Of a DNA stretch of 23,285 nucleotides, positions 7,418-19,800 are shown piece after piece; the first letter of the stretch is position 1, and every line of letters starts with the position of its first letter. The notes under the pieces were generated by a model, which saw nothing but the letters and a program-made list of their open reading frames with translations, did not search any database and had not been told where the DNA came from. Origin of the DNA: Treponema sp. UBA1233 (GTDB taxonomy: Bacteria; Spirochaetota; Spirochaetia; Treponematales; Treponemataceae); contig DBWR01000020.1 in assembly GCA_002309305.1 (NCBI GenBank), positions 42,045 to 65,329 on the forward strand, in the 5' to 3' direction. A program made the translations under genes and the position numbers.

Positions 7418-7618
7418 CTAGTATGATGGTGTAGCCAATACTCGGCGACGTGTTTTTTCATCAAGACTAGCCAACCACTGTTCTTCCTCTTTTTCTATTT
7501 GTTTGTCCAACTCAGTAAAATCAGGCTTTGGAGTATTCAAAATATGCAGCATTATTTTTTTCACCATGCTGTCATCAGGCAACTGGGCAAGTGCTTCTCT
7601 TTGTGACATAGTTCTCAT
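7418..7618 (-). CDS. Small acidic hypothetical protein (66 aa), possible antitoxin-like partner
   Basis: The 66-residue protein starts MRTMSQREALAQLPDDSMVK and ends EKEEEQWLASLDEKTRRRVL-ATPSY. It is helical and charged, without a signal peptide or membrane segment, and I recognise no domain. The start at 7618 is chosen because GGAGG stands 6 nt upstream. The open frame continues 16 codons further without support. A TATAAT-like box occurs just upstream. The next gene downstream starts 8 bp after its stop but is broken. Small acidic protein plus closely linked second gene is a layout common in toxin-antitoxin pairs, but that assignment is inference only. Confidence 0.6.
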   Translation of the reverse strand: MRTMSQREALAQLPDDSMVKKIMLHILNTPKPDFTELDKQIEKEEEQWLASLDEKTRRRVLATPSY

Positions 7619-7668
7619 ATTATACCTCCAGATTATAATATAACACATTTTCGCCAAAAAGACCACAC

Positions 7669-7700
7669 AAAAAAAAGGCCCCCGGGGTGTGGCCGGGGGG
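7669..7700 (-). terminator. Intrinsic terminator of the giant lipoprotein gene
   Basis: Read on the minus strand, a 7-bp GC stem (CCCCCGG paired with CCGGGGG, 7-nt loop) is followed by CC and then eight T residues. It lies about 100 bp after the stop codon at 7802 and before the 66-residue gene, separating the two transcription units. Confidence 0.85.
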
Positions 7701-7751
7701 AGTGGTGTGTGTTATTTCAAATGCCCTTGCGGACTATTTGACGAAATTGTG

Positions 7752-7786
7752 CAAGGCAAATACATTTTGTTTATGTACTTGCCTTG
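7752..7786 (-). other. 14-bp inverted repeat in the 3' untranslated region of the giant gene
   Basis: CAAGGCAAATACAT (7752-7765) and ATGTACTTGCCTTG (7773-7786) pair with one mismatch around a 7-nt loop, 15 bp after the stop codon. No T run follows on either strand, so it is not a terminator by itself. It may protect the long mRNA from 3' exonucleases or bind a protein. Confidence 0.6.
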
Positions 7787-7801
7787 TTTGAAGTGGTGGG
7801 G

Positions 7802-10800
7802 TTACTTCATCTGTGCGGTTTCGATGTGACCGCGGGTACCAACACGGGTTGCATATGCCATTACTGGATTTGCAGTGCCGTTACCGTAAGTCTTGGAAGT
7901 ATTCTCCTTATCAAGTCCTGATTTGTTTGTATATGCAACGTCTGTACCAGACATGACTTTTGCCTTTCCTGTTGATGCATCTTTCCACAAACCAATGTTT
8001 ACATAGCTGTATGCATAGTTGTCTGCATACCGGCTTTCTGAAGGAACAATTCCTACTTCCCATAGTCCGGTTACAGCTTCTGTTTCATCAACTCCAGCCT
8101 TGATTGGAACAGCTTCTCTTGTAGCCTTGATTGCACTTGATGATATAACTCCGGGGAGATAAGCCATCTTTGGCTTTTGTGTTGAGCTCATGTAGTAGCC
8201 GATATACGGAATTATGTAATTTCCGTCATCAGAAACCGCGGTATCAAGCCTTATGTTTGTTCCGGTAAATGCATAGGCATCTACCGTTACAACCTGTGGA
8301 GTGGCATCATCATAACTTGAAAGGTATGCATATACCAAGTCTGCATTTTCAGTGTCATAAGCGGCAATATGGATACCGCCAACCTTATCAACGGCAATCT
8401 GACAGTTTTCGCCTGCATTTGCCTTTAATTCAATCGGTTTCCTCCAATAACCATCATCCGGTGTTGCAGATGGACTTGCGGCCATGTCATTATCATTACA
8501 TGGATTTACCTTATAGCTGTAATACCATTTGCCAGTCATAGCATCATACCATGTGGCAACTACAACATCACTTGTGGCTGTACCTCCCTTGATTACATCT
8601 ATGGATAAATAGTTTCCTGCTTTTGCCGTTGTTCCAGAACCTGCTATTATACTCCAGTTTTCTGGTTTGGCATTTGAATCAAAGGCTGTATGTTTGTTAT
8701 TTGCCATTCCTGTTGCTTTTCTGTAATCCATGAACTGATCAAACGTAATTGCCTGCTTACCGGAAACAGGTTTATTGTTCGTATTTGTATCATAATATGC
8801 ATTTGAAAGGTTACCCCACTTAAAGCGGATCTGACCATTCAAATCATCATAGTAAGCAATGTATACATAAGTATCATTTCCATGAACCGCAGTTGCAAGG
8901 GATGGAGAAGCAAACCTGTCTTCTATGAATACATATCCACCGAATGAAACTCCATTATAAGTTCCTGCAGGAGCTCCAATATTTTCGAATCTAGAAGAAT
9001 TTATACCTTCATAGTTACCATCAGTAGAAAGAGTACTTCTTCCCCAACTGCTGTTGAAATACTGCATACGACCGGCACTACCGCTGGAAGGGTTAGTATC
9101 CAAACCTACAGTAATACCGTGGGTAATTCCCTTTTCGTCTACAGTGAATCCACAGGTAGAGAAGCGGGCGTAGTTAGCAACCCATGTCTTGTAAGAATAG
9201 GTCTGACCATCGCCCATACAGTAGTTTGCTGGACCAGAGTTGAAGCCGAAGTTCAGTATACCATTTACAGGATTTACCTTCATAATCGGTTCGGTGATGT
9301 AACCGGAAGTCTGGGAAATACCTGCATCCTTAAACTGCCAGATATCGAGCACAACATCATCGGTAAGGAGGTTGTTGTTGTCTCCGTTTGGCTGGCGGTT
9401 GTAGTAGTTGTCGTAAATCGCCTTGTCACCAGTTGGGTTTGTAGCAAGATTTACCACACCTGTATAAGAGCCCTTGGCATCGTTGTTGTTAGAGTTGTTC
9501 AGGGACTCCATGCCGCCTGCAGTAATGCTCAGAACACCGGATTTTGCCGTAGCCGGAATGGCATAACCGCCAACTCCAGTTCCACCTGCATTTGCATTGT
9601 AAGTTGCAGTTACAGTTCCACCGCCTGTCTTTACAAACTTAAGCGTACCACCTGTGATGTTAAATCCCTGAACGTTTATGATTCCGTTTGCGGTAACACC
9701 GTAGTGTCCCTTTGCAGTCCTGTCGTAAACGCTCGGGTTGCTCTTCTTTAAGGTAGAAAGACCTGTCGTTATCTTACTGATGTAAGGTACAACATCTACC
9801 CTCTGATAGCCGGTTGGAGTTCCGCTGTCGCATACGTTTGCTGTAACACCTGCATCATCTGCTTCTATCCAAGTGTTTGGAGCGTATTCCAGGTTGCCGC
9901 CATTGTTGCTCGCTTTACCACGGTCGGTTGCAGATGTCTTAATGACCTTGTCTGTTCCGTTTCCAATCAACGCAGTGTCGATGTAAAGTGTCCAGTGAAC
10001 CATGTGGCCGTATTTGGCGCTTACATAGTCAATTGTATTGTCTTTCATTACTTCATCCATAGCAGCAAAGTCTTCTGCCGGGATAAAGCCCATGTTGTAT
10101 GCTTCCCTGTAGGTTGCATTTGTTATACGAGATGACCATGTTCCACTTGGTACTTCACCTTCAGCCCATGGGTTGGTAGAAGACCAGCTTCCATTGTAGT
10201 TTCCAATTACATATGTGTTGCCTGCTATAGTTACAGAGAGCTGCTTCAACAGGATGTCATCATGGGCAATACCTTCAAGTTTTATGATACCTGAAAGTTT
10301 TGGATCCTTGTCTAGAATTCCTGTTGTTCCTGAGAATCCATCCGGTAAGTCATTTGGAAGTTCAATATGACCGTAGTCCTTGCTTTCCATAAAGAGGCTG
10401 TTCTTTGTGCCGTTTACCCAGTAGAACGGAAGTATGCGGCTTTCAGGATCATTTTCATCTTTAAGGAGAGAGTCCACGATGATGTTGAGGGTTGCTGTAA
10501 GGGCACCACCCGGAGTCTGGTCTTTAATTGTAAGGGCAAACTTGCTTCCTGTTGAGTTACCCATATTCAAGAGCTCCAGCATGGAGAGGTTTATGGTAAG
10601 TTCCTGGGCTTCTTCGCTTTCACCGTTACCGTTTCCGACGCTTGTACCGCTTCCACTTACAATAGCATCGTCAACCCAGTCTCCTGCATTGTCTGATTTG
10701 TGTACCTCATATTCGTAATCAAGTCTTCCGTTACCACCGACGATTTCCGGAATAATCCTTGTCTTTCCAAGAATCTTGAGTATTGAGCTTGACTTGTCGC

Positions 10801-13800
10801 TTGGGAACCATGCCTCGGTTACAAGCTTGTTACCCTGCTTACCCTTGTCGTAGATTCCGGAAAGTCCTTCAGAAATCATCTCTGCAGCTTCCACTTCGCC
10901 ACTACCGTTGGTATCTGTTCCGATTGAAACACCGGCAATGCGGGGCTGGTTGTTTGCCACAAAGACATCTACAGTTTCTTCAGTATAGTTTCCTGCGGCA
11001 TCGAATACGACATAGTGCAGCTGGGCTGAACCGTCACCAATGTTCTTTGAGTTGATGTTGGCTTCCCATGTCCATGTCGTACTCTGCTTCTTGAGAGATT
11101 CAACCATGATGTCGCCGTCGTCAAAGTTTACGTTGGTGTAGTAACCTGCTACCTTGCTTGAAGTTTCATCGGCTGTTTCTTCTGTTGTATTGTCTACCAC
11201 ATTTGCCATTGCAAACTTGGCAGTTGTTACACCAGAGAATGGTTCTGTCGCTGTTGTATTAACTTCGATGGAAACGATATTTCCATTGACACGTTCAATC
11301 CTGTAGATGACGCCGTTAATCTTTACAAGACCACCGGTGTGAACGTTTGGATTTGAATTTGTAAGTGTAAATGTCTTACCGCTTGCAGTTCCAGTCAAAG
11401 TCTTCCAGTAGAGTCCATCCTCTTTTGAAAGGCCTGAAGTATATCCGTTGATTGCGTTTCCTGTTTCGCCTGGTGCAATCATCACATCGTAAAGGGCGTG
11501 GATATTATCCGGATTTCCTATGTCACGTGTAAAGTAGAATGCAATCCTCTTTACACCGGTCTGTGACACACCGCTTGCAGAAGGATCTTCTTTTGCCTGA
11601 GTTCCAAGGGTGTAGAATCCGTTTTCGTTTGTGACCCTTTCGCGGATGTTGTAGTAATCGCCTGTCTTGATGACAACCGGAGCCTTGTTGTCCACGTTAA
11701 GGGCAACTTCACGTTCGCCAAACAGAGGTGTTCCGACTTTGTTTTCCCAATAAGAAAGCTTCCAGTCCTGATATACAACATCATCACCCGTAGCGCTTCC
11801 AACCTTCATCTTGATGTGGAATCCGACTGGAGCACCCGGAGTAACTGTATTCGTGTAATTTACGCCACCGACGGTTACAGTAGTCACACTTGTAAGTGTG
11901 ATGTTTCCGCTGTCATAAGAAGTACTTGCAGATGTCATTTCCAGAGGATCACCTACAGCAGCACCGTCTACCAGCTTATAGCGTGTAACCTTACTGATAC
12001 CAGAATCGTCGTACATGTCGGCTTCGTAGTACCATACACCCTTTATGGACATATCCTTTGAGTATGCATACTTGGCTGTTACGTTTCCGCCGTTGTCGTA
12101 CTGAACAAGGTATTCATTTGCAATCTGAGGAGTATCCTTGTCTATCTTGAATTTTACATACGGAGTCTTGTCATTATCGGTAAGGTCAATCTGGCTTGTG
12201 TTGCCGTCTCCATCCGTTGCATAAACCCAAAGTCCAAGATTCTTTGTGCCTTCTGCCGGGTTAAGTTCACCACCCTGGTTTACGGTAAAGCTCCAGCTTG
12301 CATTGCTTACTTCCTTCTTTATGCCGTACTTTGTCCAGTCAGCACCACTTGCAGGAATGCTTGCATAGCTTATGTCTGTCCATGTCTTGCTTTCGAACTT
12401 GCCCCATGTAAGCCAAGAAGGAACTGGAGACATAGTACCAAGGGCAGTTATGTCATCCCTGTCATAATCACCGTCACCATCCATGTCAATCAATACCATG
12501 ACATAGTCGGCCCCTACTTTACCTTCGGATCCTGCATTGTCTATGGCTGTTCCCATAATCGGAATTGTGCCACCCAAGGTACTGTCGGCAACAGGATATG
12601 TTATGGTCACTGTCGGCTTGTCGCCCTGTGGATCAACTGTTACGGTCTTTGTGGCATAACCAGTGTTTCCGTACGCATCAATAGCCTTGATGTGAAGGTC
12701 CACTGTGGTAAGGGCAGTAAAGCTTCCGTTTGTAATTGCATCTGTCGTTGTAAGGCCAAGGCTTGAAAGATACCACTTGAACTGATCAGTGTGGTTGTCT
12801 CCGCTTGTGCTGTCGAATCCGATTTCAAAGGAAGAAATTGCATCGTTATCCTTGACATATTCCTTCCATCTGTTTGCAGCGTTCTGTCCGCTTGTAGCAA
12901 TCGTGCTGATTGCAGTCGGATCCTCACCATGCTCCGTTACCATGAAGTAAACCTTATCCAGTCCGTTTGCCTCACCCAATGAGCCAAGTGCCTGTGTTGC
13001 CGTTGAAACCAATCCGGTAGGCTGCTGTATGCGTACGGTTGGAGCATCGTTGTCCACCACAAAGCTGACTGTCGTGGTCTGTTCGCGGCCTGCTTTATCT
13101 GTAGCGGTTATCACTGCGTTGTAGTTTCCGCTCGGCAAATCGTCAAGCTGGATGTAACCTGTGGTATAAGTATTGGAACTCTTTGTCGTGGCCACAGTAT
13201 TTCCGTTAAAGAGTACCGTTGCACTTTCAATACCGTTGGTATCCGTTGCATCAAATCTGATCTTGAATTTAGTCCATTTGCCGCCAAAGCGTTTTGCCGT
13301 AAAGTCATCACTTGTCAGATCAGATCCATTATTTGCAATGTATTTTACATTATTGATTGACGGAGAGTTAGAGTCAACAGCAAAGTTCAATATTGAACAA
13401 GAGCTTGTATAGGCATTCTTATCCATGAACTTTGGTGCAAGATATTGTACTCCACTATCTTTTGTTTCAAATACATTTCCAGCACCATCTGTTACCCTGA
13501 ACCTCATGGTATATTTATTGTCATTTGCAAATGGATAAGAGAAGTTTCCATTCGTTACCGTCAGTTCTTCCCATGTGCCGTTACCAAGTTTAACTTCAAG
13601 TTTTGAAATGCCGTCATCATCGGTTACGCTTCCAGACAGTGTCTTGCTGTCTTTGAGCCATACGTTTGATGTGCCTGCATTTGCTGTAAGTCCGGTCAGA
13701 TCAAGCTGGGTGAACGTGATTATCGGGCGATCGCCGTCCGGGTCTACGCTGTACTTGTATACATAACTAGCTTCGTTGCCTGCCTTATCCAGTGCAACAA

Positions 13801-16800
13801 GCTTTAAGTATATGTCTTTTGGATTGCCCGCATAGCTGGTGTTGTCAATGAATTCTACGGTATTGCTTACAACTTTAGAGAGAGGCACGTCGAATGACCA
13901 GTTGTATGAGTTTGCCGCATTCTTTGTTTCGAGCAATGTGTTGCATGCATCCTGTGCAGTTCCCCAGTACAGTTTAAGGCTGTTCATCGCGGTTTCGTCA
14001 GTTGTACCGGCAAATGTGATTGTTCCGTTTACGGTGTTCACTGCCTCGCCATCTTCTGTTGGAGCAAGACGCTTGGTCTTTGGCGTGTTGAGCGTAAGGG
14101 CTGGAGGAGTACTGTCGATGGAAATCGTAAAGACTAACTGAGTTGAACCGTTTCCTGCCCTGTCAACTGGCTTTGCATCCACAACACCACCGCTTGGGAA
14201 TTTTTCCTTTTTAATCATTGCACGGTAGCTCTTATAGGTACTTGCCTTTGTTTCATCGTAGCTTTCCCATGTCAATGAACCGATGTTTGAAGCATCGCCG
14301 TTAATTGTGCCCGTTGAGTATTTAACGACACAATCATCTCCGCCCAATTCGACTTCATCGATTTCGAACTTGAGTTCTTTTATACCGGAGTTTTCATCGT
14401 AGTATGGGCCAACGATATACATGTCATTAGCACCGTTGGAAAGTACAGTTCCTTCTATCTGGTTGTAACCTGTAGCCGCTTCATAGCTGTAGAATTGTCT
14501 TGGGTTTCCATATGTTGGAGCACGTTTGTCTATATTGAGTGTAATGCGCTTGATTTCGCTCAAGTTACCGGCCGCATCTTCTGCCTGGAGTCCAACTTCT
14601 GTTGAACCTGATGTCAAATCTGAAACTGTAATTTCATATTCAACTTCAGCACCTGTACCTGCCGCACCTACAGAACCGTCTTGATTTCCCCTGAGGTTGG
14701 TAGCACCAGCACCAGGGTTCTTCTTATAGTAGACTTTTACAAGTCCGCTTCCCAGCTCAGTGATTTTTCCGTTCAAAATAAGGGTTCCGTTTCTTGACCA
14801 AGAATCGAGGGCATATTCCTTTGTAACATCACCATCGGTTATGGAAAGAGTATCTGTAAACACAGGTTTTGAACGGTCAACTGTCGTGTTAATTGTCTTT
14901 ACCGTCTTTCTTCCGGCACCGTCTGTTGCGGTTACAGTAATGTTCCATACGCCGTTTGCAGATGAGTCATTTGCAAGTGTTATCTTCTTATTTGAGGCGT
15001 TGTATGTAAATCCATTGGTTTCGCTTTCAACTTCATTTACGTATTTCTTTGCCTCAACTGTAACGTCCGGTGTACCCAAATTGTCGCTTGCAGTAATTGT
15101 CCAGATGGCAGAGTTTTCAGCTTCCACACCGTAGTAGGGCTCTGCTGTATCAGGAGCAAGTGTCAGAGTCGGGTCGGTATAGTCAACAGTGATTCCAGTC
15201 TTGCTGATGACAGAACTCTTGTTGCCGACTTTGTCCACTGCGTAGAAGGCAATCTGTTTTCCAGTTCCTTCCTCAAGATTCATGGTCAATGTCCAGTTTG
15301 TAGTACCGGTTGACTGAGGAGCTGTGGTTGAATCTACCGCAACCCATGTTCCAGTTCCGATTGTTGTGGAATTAACAGAATAATACAATGCGTATGTTCC
15401 GCTTCCTGAATCTGACCATGTTCCCTGGAATGTGTAGTTGTGCTCGTCTCCGCTTACGTTCATGTACGGACTTTTTTCCGTAATCTTAAACGGTGCGTCC
15501 TTAAGGTCGCTGTTGCTCAGTGTAAGTGTTGGAGCTGTTGAATCTGAGTCAAGGGATACGATCTGTGCTGAGCTGCTGTTTCCTGCCACATCGCTAACCG
15601 TTGCCTGGATTGCACCTGTGGTAAGACCGCTTACGTTGAATGTTGCCCTCCATGCGGTGGCTCCAGTCTTGGTGTCATTCCATGTTGCTCCAGTAAACTC
15701 ATTCATCGTGCTGGTATCAGAGAGCGTATTGTTGTATTTGATTGTCGGAGTAAATGATCCGTTGCTCTTTGTAAGGGTAAGGGTGTCAATTCCGCTTCCA
15801 GTTTCGCTTACAAGTCCGTAGAGTGTGAGTGTCTTGGATTCGGTTGTGTTCACAAAAATGTTTGCAGGCATTTCGGCAGTAACGTCACCATAGTTGTAGA
15901 ATTTACCGCCGATTGTCGGAACTTCCTGGTCCAGTTCAATCATGTTTGTCTTGACTGCACTCTTGTTACCCGCCACATCCTCGAATACCATGTGGACATA
16001 TTTGTTCACACTGCTTACAGTCGGCATTACGGAATATGCAACGGTTCCAGTATTGCTTGCTCCTGCAAAGTTCCACTGGTCTGATGCCACTACATCTGCA
16101 ACATCCTCAGTTGAATTTGCACTTACAAGATAGTAGACCGTCTTGAGTCCGGAGAGTGATTCATCCACATAGCCGTCGAACCTGAGGTTTGTATCCCTGT
16201 ACCAAGTCTTAGCGGCCGCTCCGTTTATCTTGAGTCCGTATGTTGCCACATTATCTGCCTTTGGAGCAGGGGCAACAGTATCAATTGTCCATGTACCTTC
16301 TACTGTATCGCTTTCGCGGTTGTTTACATCAACAGCCTTGAACGTGAACTTGAATACACCGTCAGTATTGAATGTGAGAGTACGTGTTGCTGTATCAGTT
16401 CCGCCTCCAGTTGTTGTAGTAAGTGTATAGTCGGATGCACTTGCATTTGCACCGTTTTTCTTTGGAGTACCAACCAGAACGATTCCATCCGTAGTCTTGA
16501 TTCGGTGGTGGTCATGTGCTGTAATCATTACAGTTGGACGTGTTTCGCCATAAACTCCGTCTGCCAGACTAATTTCGATTGTCGGCTTTGAGAAGTCGAA
16601 TGTTACGGTCTTGCCTGGTTTTGCCTCTTTTGTGTTGCCAGCCGCATCCTGTGCCTTTACCGCAAAGGTGTAGTTGCTTCCTTCTACCACTGGAATGTTG
16701 AGTGACCATGCTGACTCTGCCTTTGACTTTGCATAGTTCTTTGTATCCAGGTCATCCGCATCAAGCCAGTCTGTACCGTTGTTAATTGAATAGAAGAGCT

Positions 16801-19800
16801 TGTCGGTTCCAGAGCCGTTTGCATCGCTCCATGTTCCCGTCAGTTCATAGAAGTAGTTGTCGCCAACCTTCTTAATCTTTCCACCGTCATTTTCATCGGT
16901 AATCGGAGAAGTGTTCAGGTTGTTATCGATGGCAATTACTGGTGCAGTCTGGTCGAGCTTGAGTGTAGTCAGGATTGTAGTTGTACCAGAATTGTTGCCC
17001 GGATTTGAATAGTCAAGCACGCTTCCGTAGAGGATTGGAGATGAACCGAGTTTTGCCTCTGTAAACCATGAAGCATCCGGTGTTACCTGAATCTCTATAG
17101 TACCGCTGAGGTTTGACGCATCATTTGCCCTGTAGGTAATCGTACCCACATCATTTGTTATGGTTGTAACGTCTTTATTTCCTGTGCTCTCATTGTTTAC
17201 CGTTGTGGCAGTGCCTTTGGAAATTTCATGTACGGTTCCATTTTTCTCTACAAGCCAGAACCTGAGCGTGTCATGGTTTACACCAGCCTTGTCGTCAGAT
17301 ACTGTTCCACCTGAAACAGTAAAGTTTCCGCTTACATAACCGTCGTCATCATCCAGAGTAAATCCATTTCCAAACGAAGGAACTGTCTGGTCAAGACCGA
17401 GCTCGAAGTCTGATTCATACTTGTCCGTTGCATCCGTTATCTTGGAGATGTTTCCTACATTATCCACAGCAATGATGCGCAGTTTGTTTTTGCCTTCCTG
17501 GAGTCCTGTAAGGGTTGTAGTGAATGTTCCGTCTGAGTTTGGAATAATCTTTTTAACCTTGTTATTGGTCTTGTAGTTGCCGGTTGTCATGGTAAATGCA
17601 CCAGTACCGTTTACAAGCTCATAGTAGATGGAGTCAATACCGCTTCCTTCTTCAATAAAGCTTCCTCGTATGTCCAGTGTGGTTGAACCGCTGTATGACT
17701 CTGCATTGTAGTTTCCGCCACCTATCTTGAACTCGGTATCCTTCCAGTTATTTTCAGTACCCCATCCCGGATAGCCTACATCATCGGCTTTCTTTCTGCT
17801 TGGTGCAGTGACGTCAAAGTTCAGTGTGATTGTTTTTTCATCAGAAATGTTGCCCGCAGTATCGTTGGCCACTACCGTAATTGTGACAGAATCACCGGGG
17901 AGGCTAGAGATGTTCAGGTTTCCTGTTGTCCATGAGGTGCCTTCCTTTGTTATTGGAGAAGCTGCAAGTCCCGGTATTGTAATCACGGTGTTCTTGAGGG
18001 AATAGTCGTCGGATGAAACGCCCTTTACCGCAATCTGTGTGTTTGAGTTGTTCACATAGTAGGTTGTGGCATCCTTCATGTATGCGCCGTCTATGGAAAT
18101 ACTGCTTACAGTTGGCTTTACGTTGTCCTTCCTCAATGTAATTGAAGAAATCGTCGTGCTGTTTTCGGCATTGTCGCTTCCAGTTATTTTAAGGGTTCCG
18201 TTCCTGAACAGGCCGCTTTCAAAGGTAGCCTTCCATCCAGTAATGTTCTTGGAGGCTGCCTTGAGGTCGTTTGTGCTGTATGTATTCCATGCGCTGTCTG
18301 CCAGTGTTGCAATATTGGAGGCATTTACCGTTTCCGTCGTGTACTTTATGGAGCTTGGTGTAACTGCAGATGAATCAATGGCAAATCCCAGAGCCTTTAC
18401 GCCGCTGCATGTGTCGCTGTATGTACCCCACAGTGTCAGGGTCTTTTCGTTTACGGCTATAATTCCCGCCGCATTCTCTACCGTACCGCCTGCAATCTGA
18501 TATTTGACTGAGTCAAGGGCTGGAGCATTCTGGTCAACGTTGATTACGTATGAAGTAACAGGACCTTTGTTACCCGCCTTGTCTACAGGCTGAATGTATA
18601 CCGTGTTGGGATATGTCGTGTTGTTTACAAGTCCGTCAACAGAAATCGTAAAGCCAACGTCACCGTTCTTGTTTGTATAAGAAACACTGCCGGTATTGTT
18701 TGAAGTAATGTCAGCTGGATTGGTGGGAGCACTGTTTGCATTTTCCACCTTATAGTAAATTGTTTCCAGAGAAATGGCTTCGGTTATTGTTCCGGTAATC
18801 TTTGCAGTCGGAAGTTTCTGCCATACCTCGCTATTGTATGTGGCATCCTGAATCTTGATGCTGTTTGCCTTTACAATAGGAGCAGTGTGGTCAACCGTAA
18901 TGCTGAATGATGCAGATGCTTCACGTCCGTTCAAATCCCTGGCGGTCAAATCGAATGTCCATGAACCGTCTGAACCTGCTGCTGGATTCATCTCTATGGT
19001 ATTCGTAATGGTATTATGAACTGGATCTGATGCCGTATATTCAGGATGAACTTTCAAAGTATACCCCTTAAGTCCTGAACCAACAGTTGCTCCATCTTTT
19101 TTGGCTGCTACTTCTATCTTGCTAAGTCCATATCCATCTTCGGCAGTGACAGTAAATATCTTGCTTGCGGTTACATATTCGGTTGTGTTTTCCGGTGCCA
19201 CAGAAGTGAACCTTGGATCGCCAAAGTCAAATTTGATGTTGTTGTATCTTACGGTTTCTTCATTTCCAACAAGGTCAGTTGCCTTGATGTATACCTTCTT
19301 TCCGCTTCCTTCCTCAACATCGATTTTCATAGTCCAGTTGAGTTTGTCTGTAACGCGGCTTGTATATTCCTCACCGATGTCAGTCCATGTATTGCCATCG
19401 TCAGTTGAATACTGCAGTTTTTTGACACCGGAACCATCCACATCCTGCCATAAACCAGAAATGGTATATTTCCCGTCACTTGCAGAATAGTAAGAGCTGT
19501 TTTCGTTAATCGGATTTGAACCACCCAATTCAGCGTCATTGTTTACTGTAATTTCCGGCTTACAGTTGTCCACATAGAGGAGGTAGACGTTCTTTTCTGA
19601 TTCAGCACCGTTGTCTCCCCAAATCCTGAGGGCAATTGTTCCAACTGAATCTTCATCAACAGTAAAATCAAGATTTGAAAGAGTAGCACTAAATGGACCT
19701 GAACCTGTCAGGCTTGTTCCCTCTTTTACATTAACAGTCTTTCCTTCCCAACTTGAAGATGTAAAATTCTGTTTGGTTTTGTATCCCTGTACAGCCTGTA

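Noticed and set aside
9119..9751. 210-codon plus-strand open frame opposite the giant gene
   Set aside because: It has no convincing ribosome site, an improbable composition (rich in V, C and S), and lies fully antisense to a well-supported coding frame. Repetitive Thr/Asn/Gly-rich coding commonly leaves such open antisense frames.
18066..18500. 144-codon plus-strand open frame with hydrophobic content inside the giant gene
   Set aside because: It is antisense to Ig-like modules. Hydrophobic runs arise from the complement of Asn/Lys/Thr codons. It has no ribosome site.
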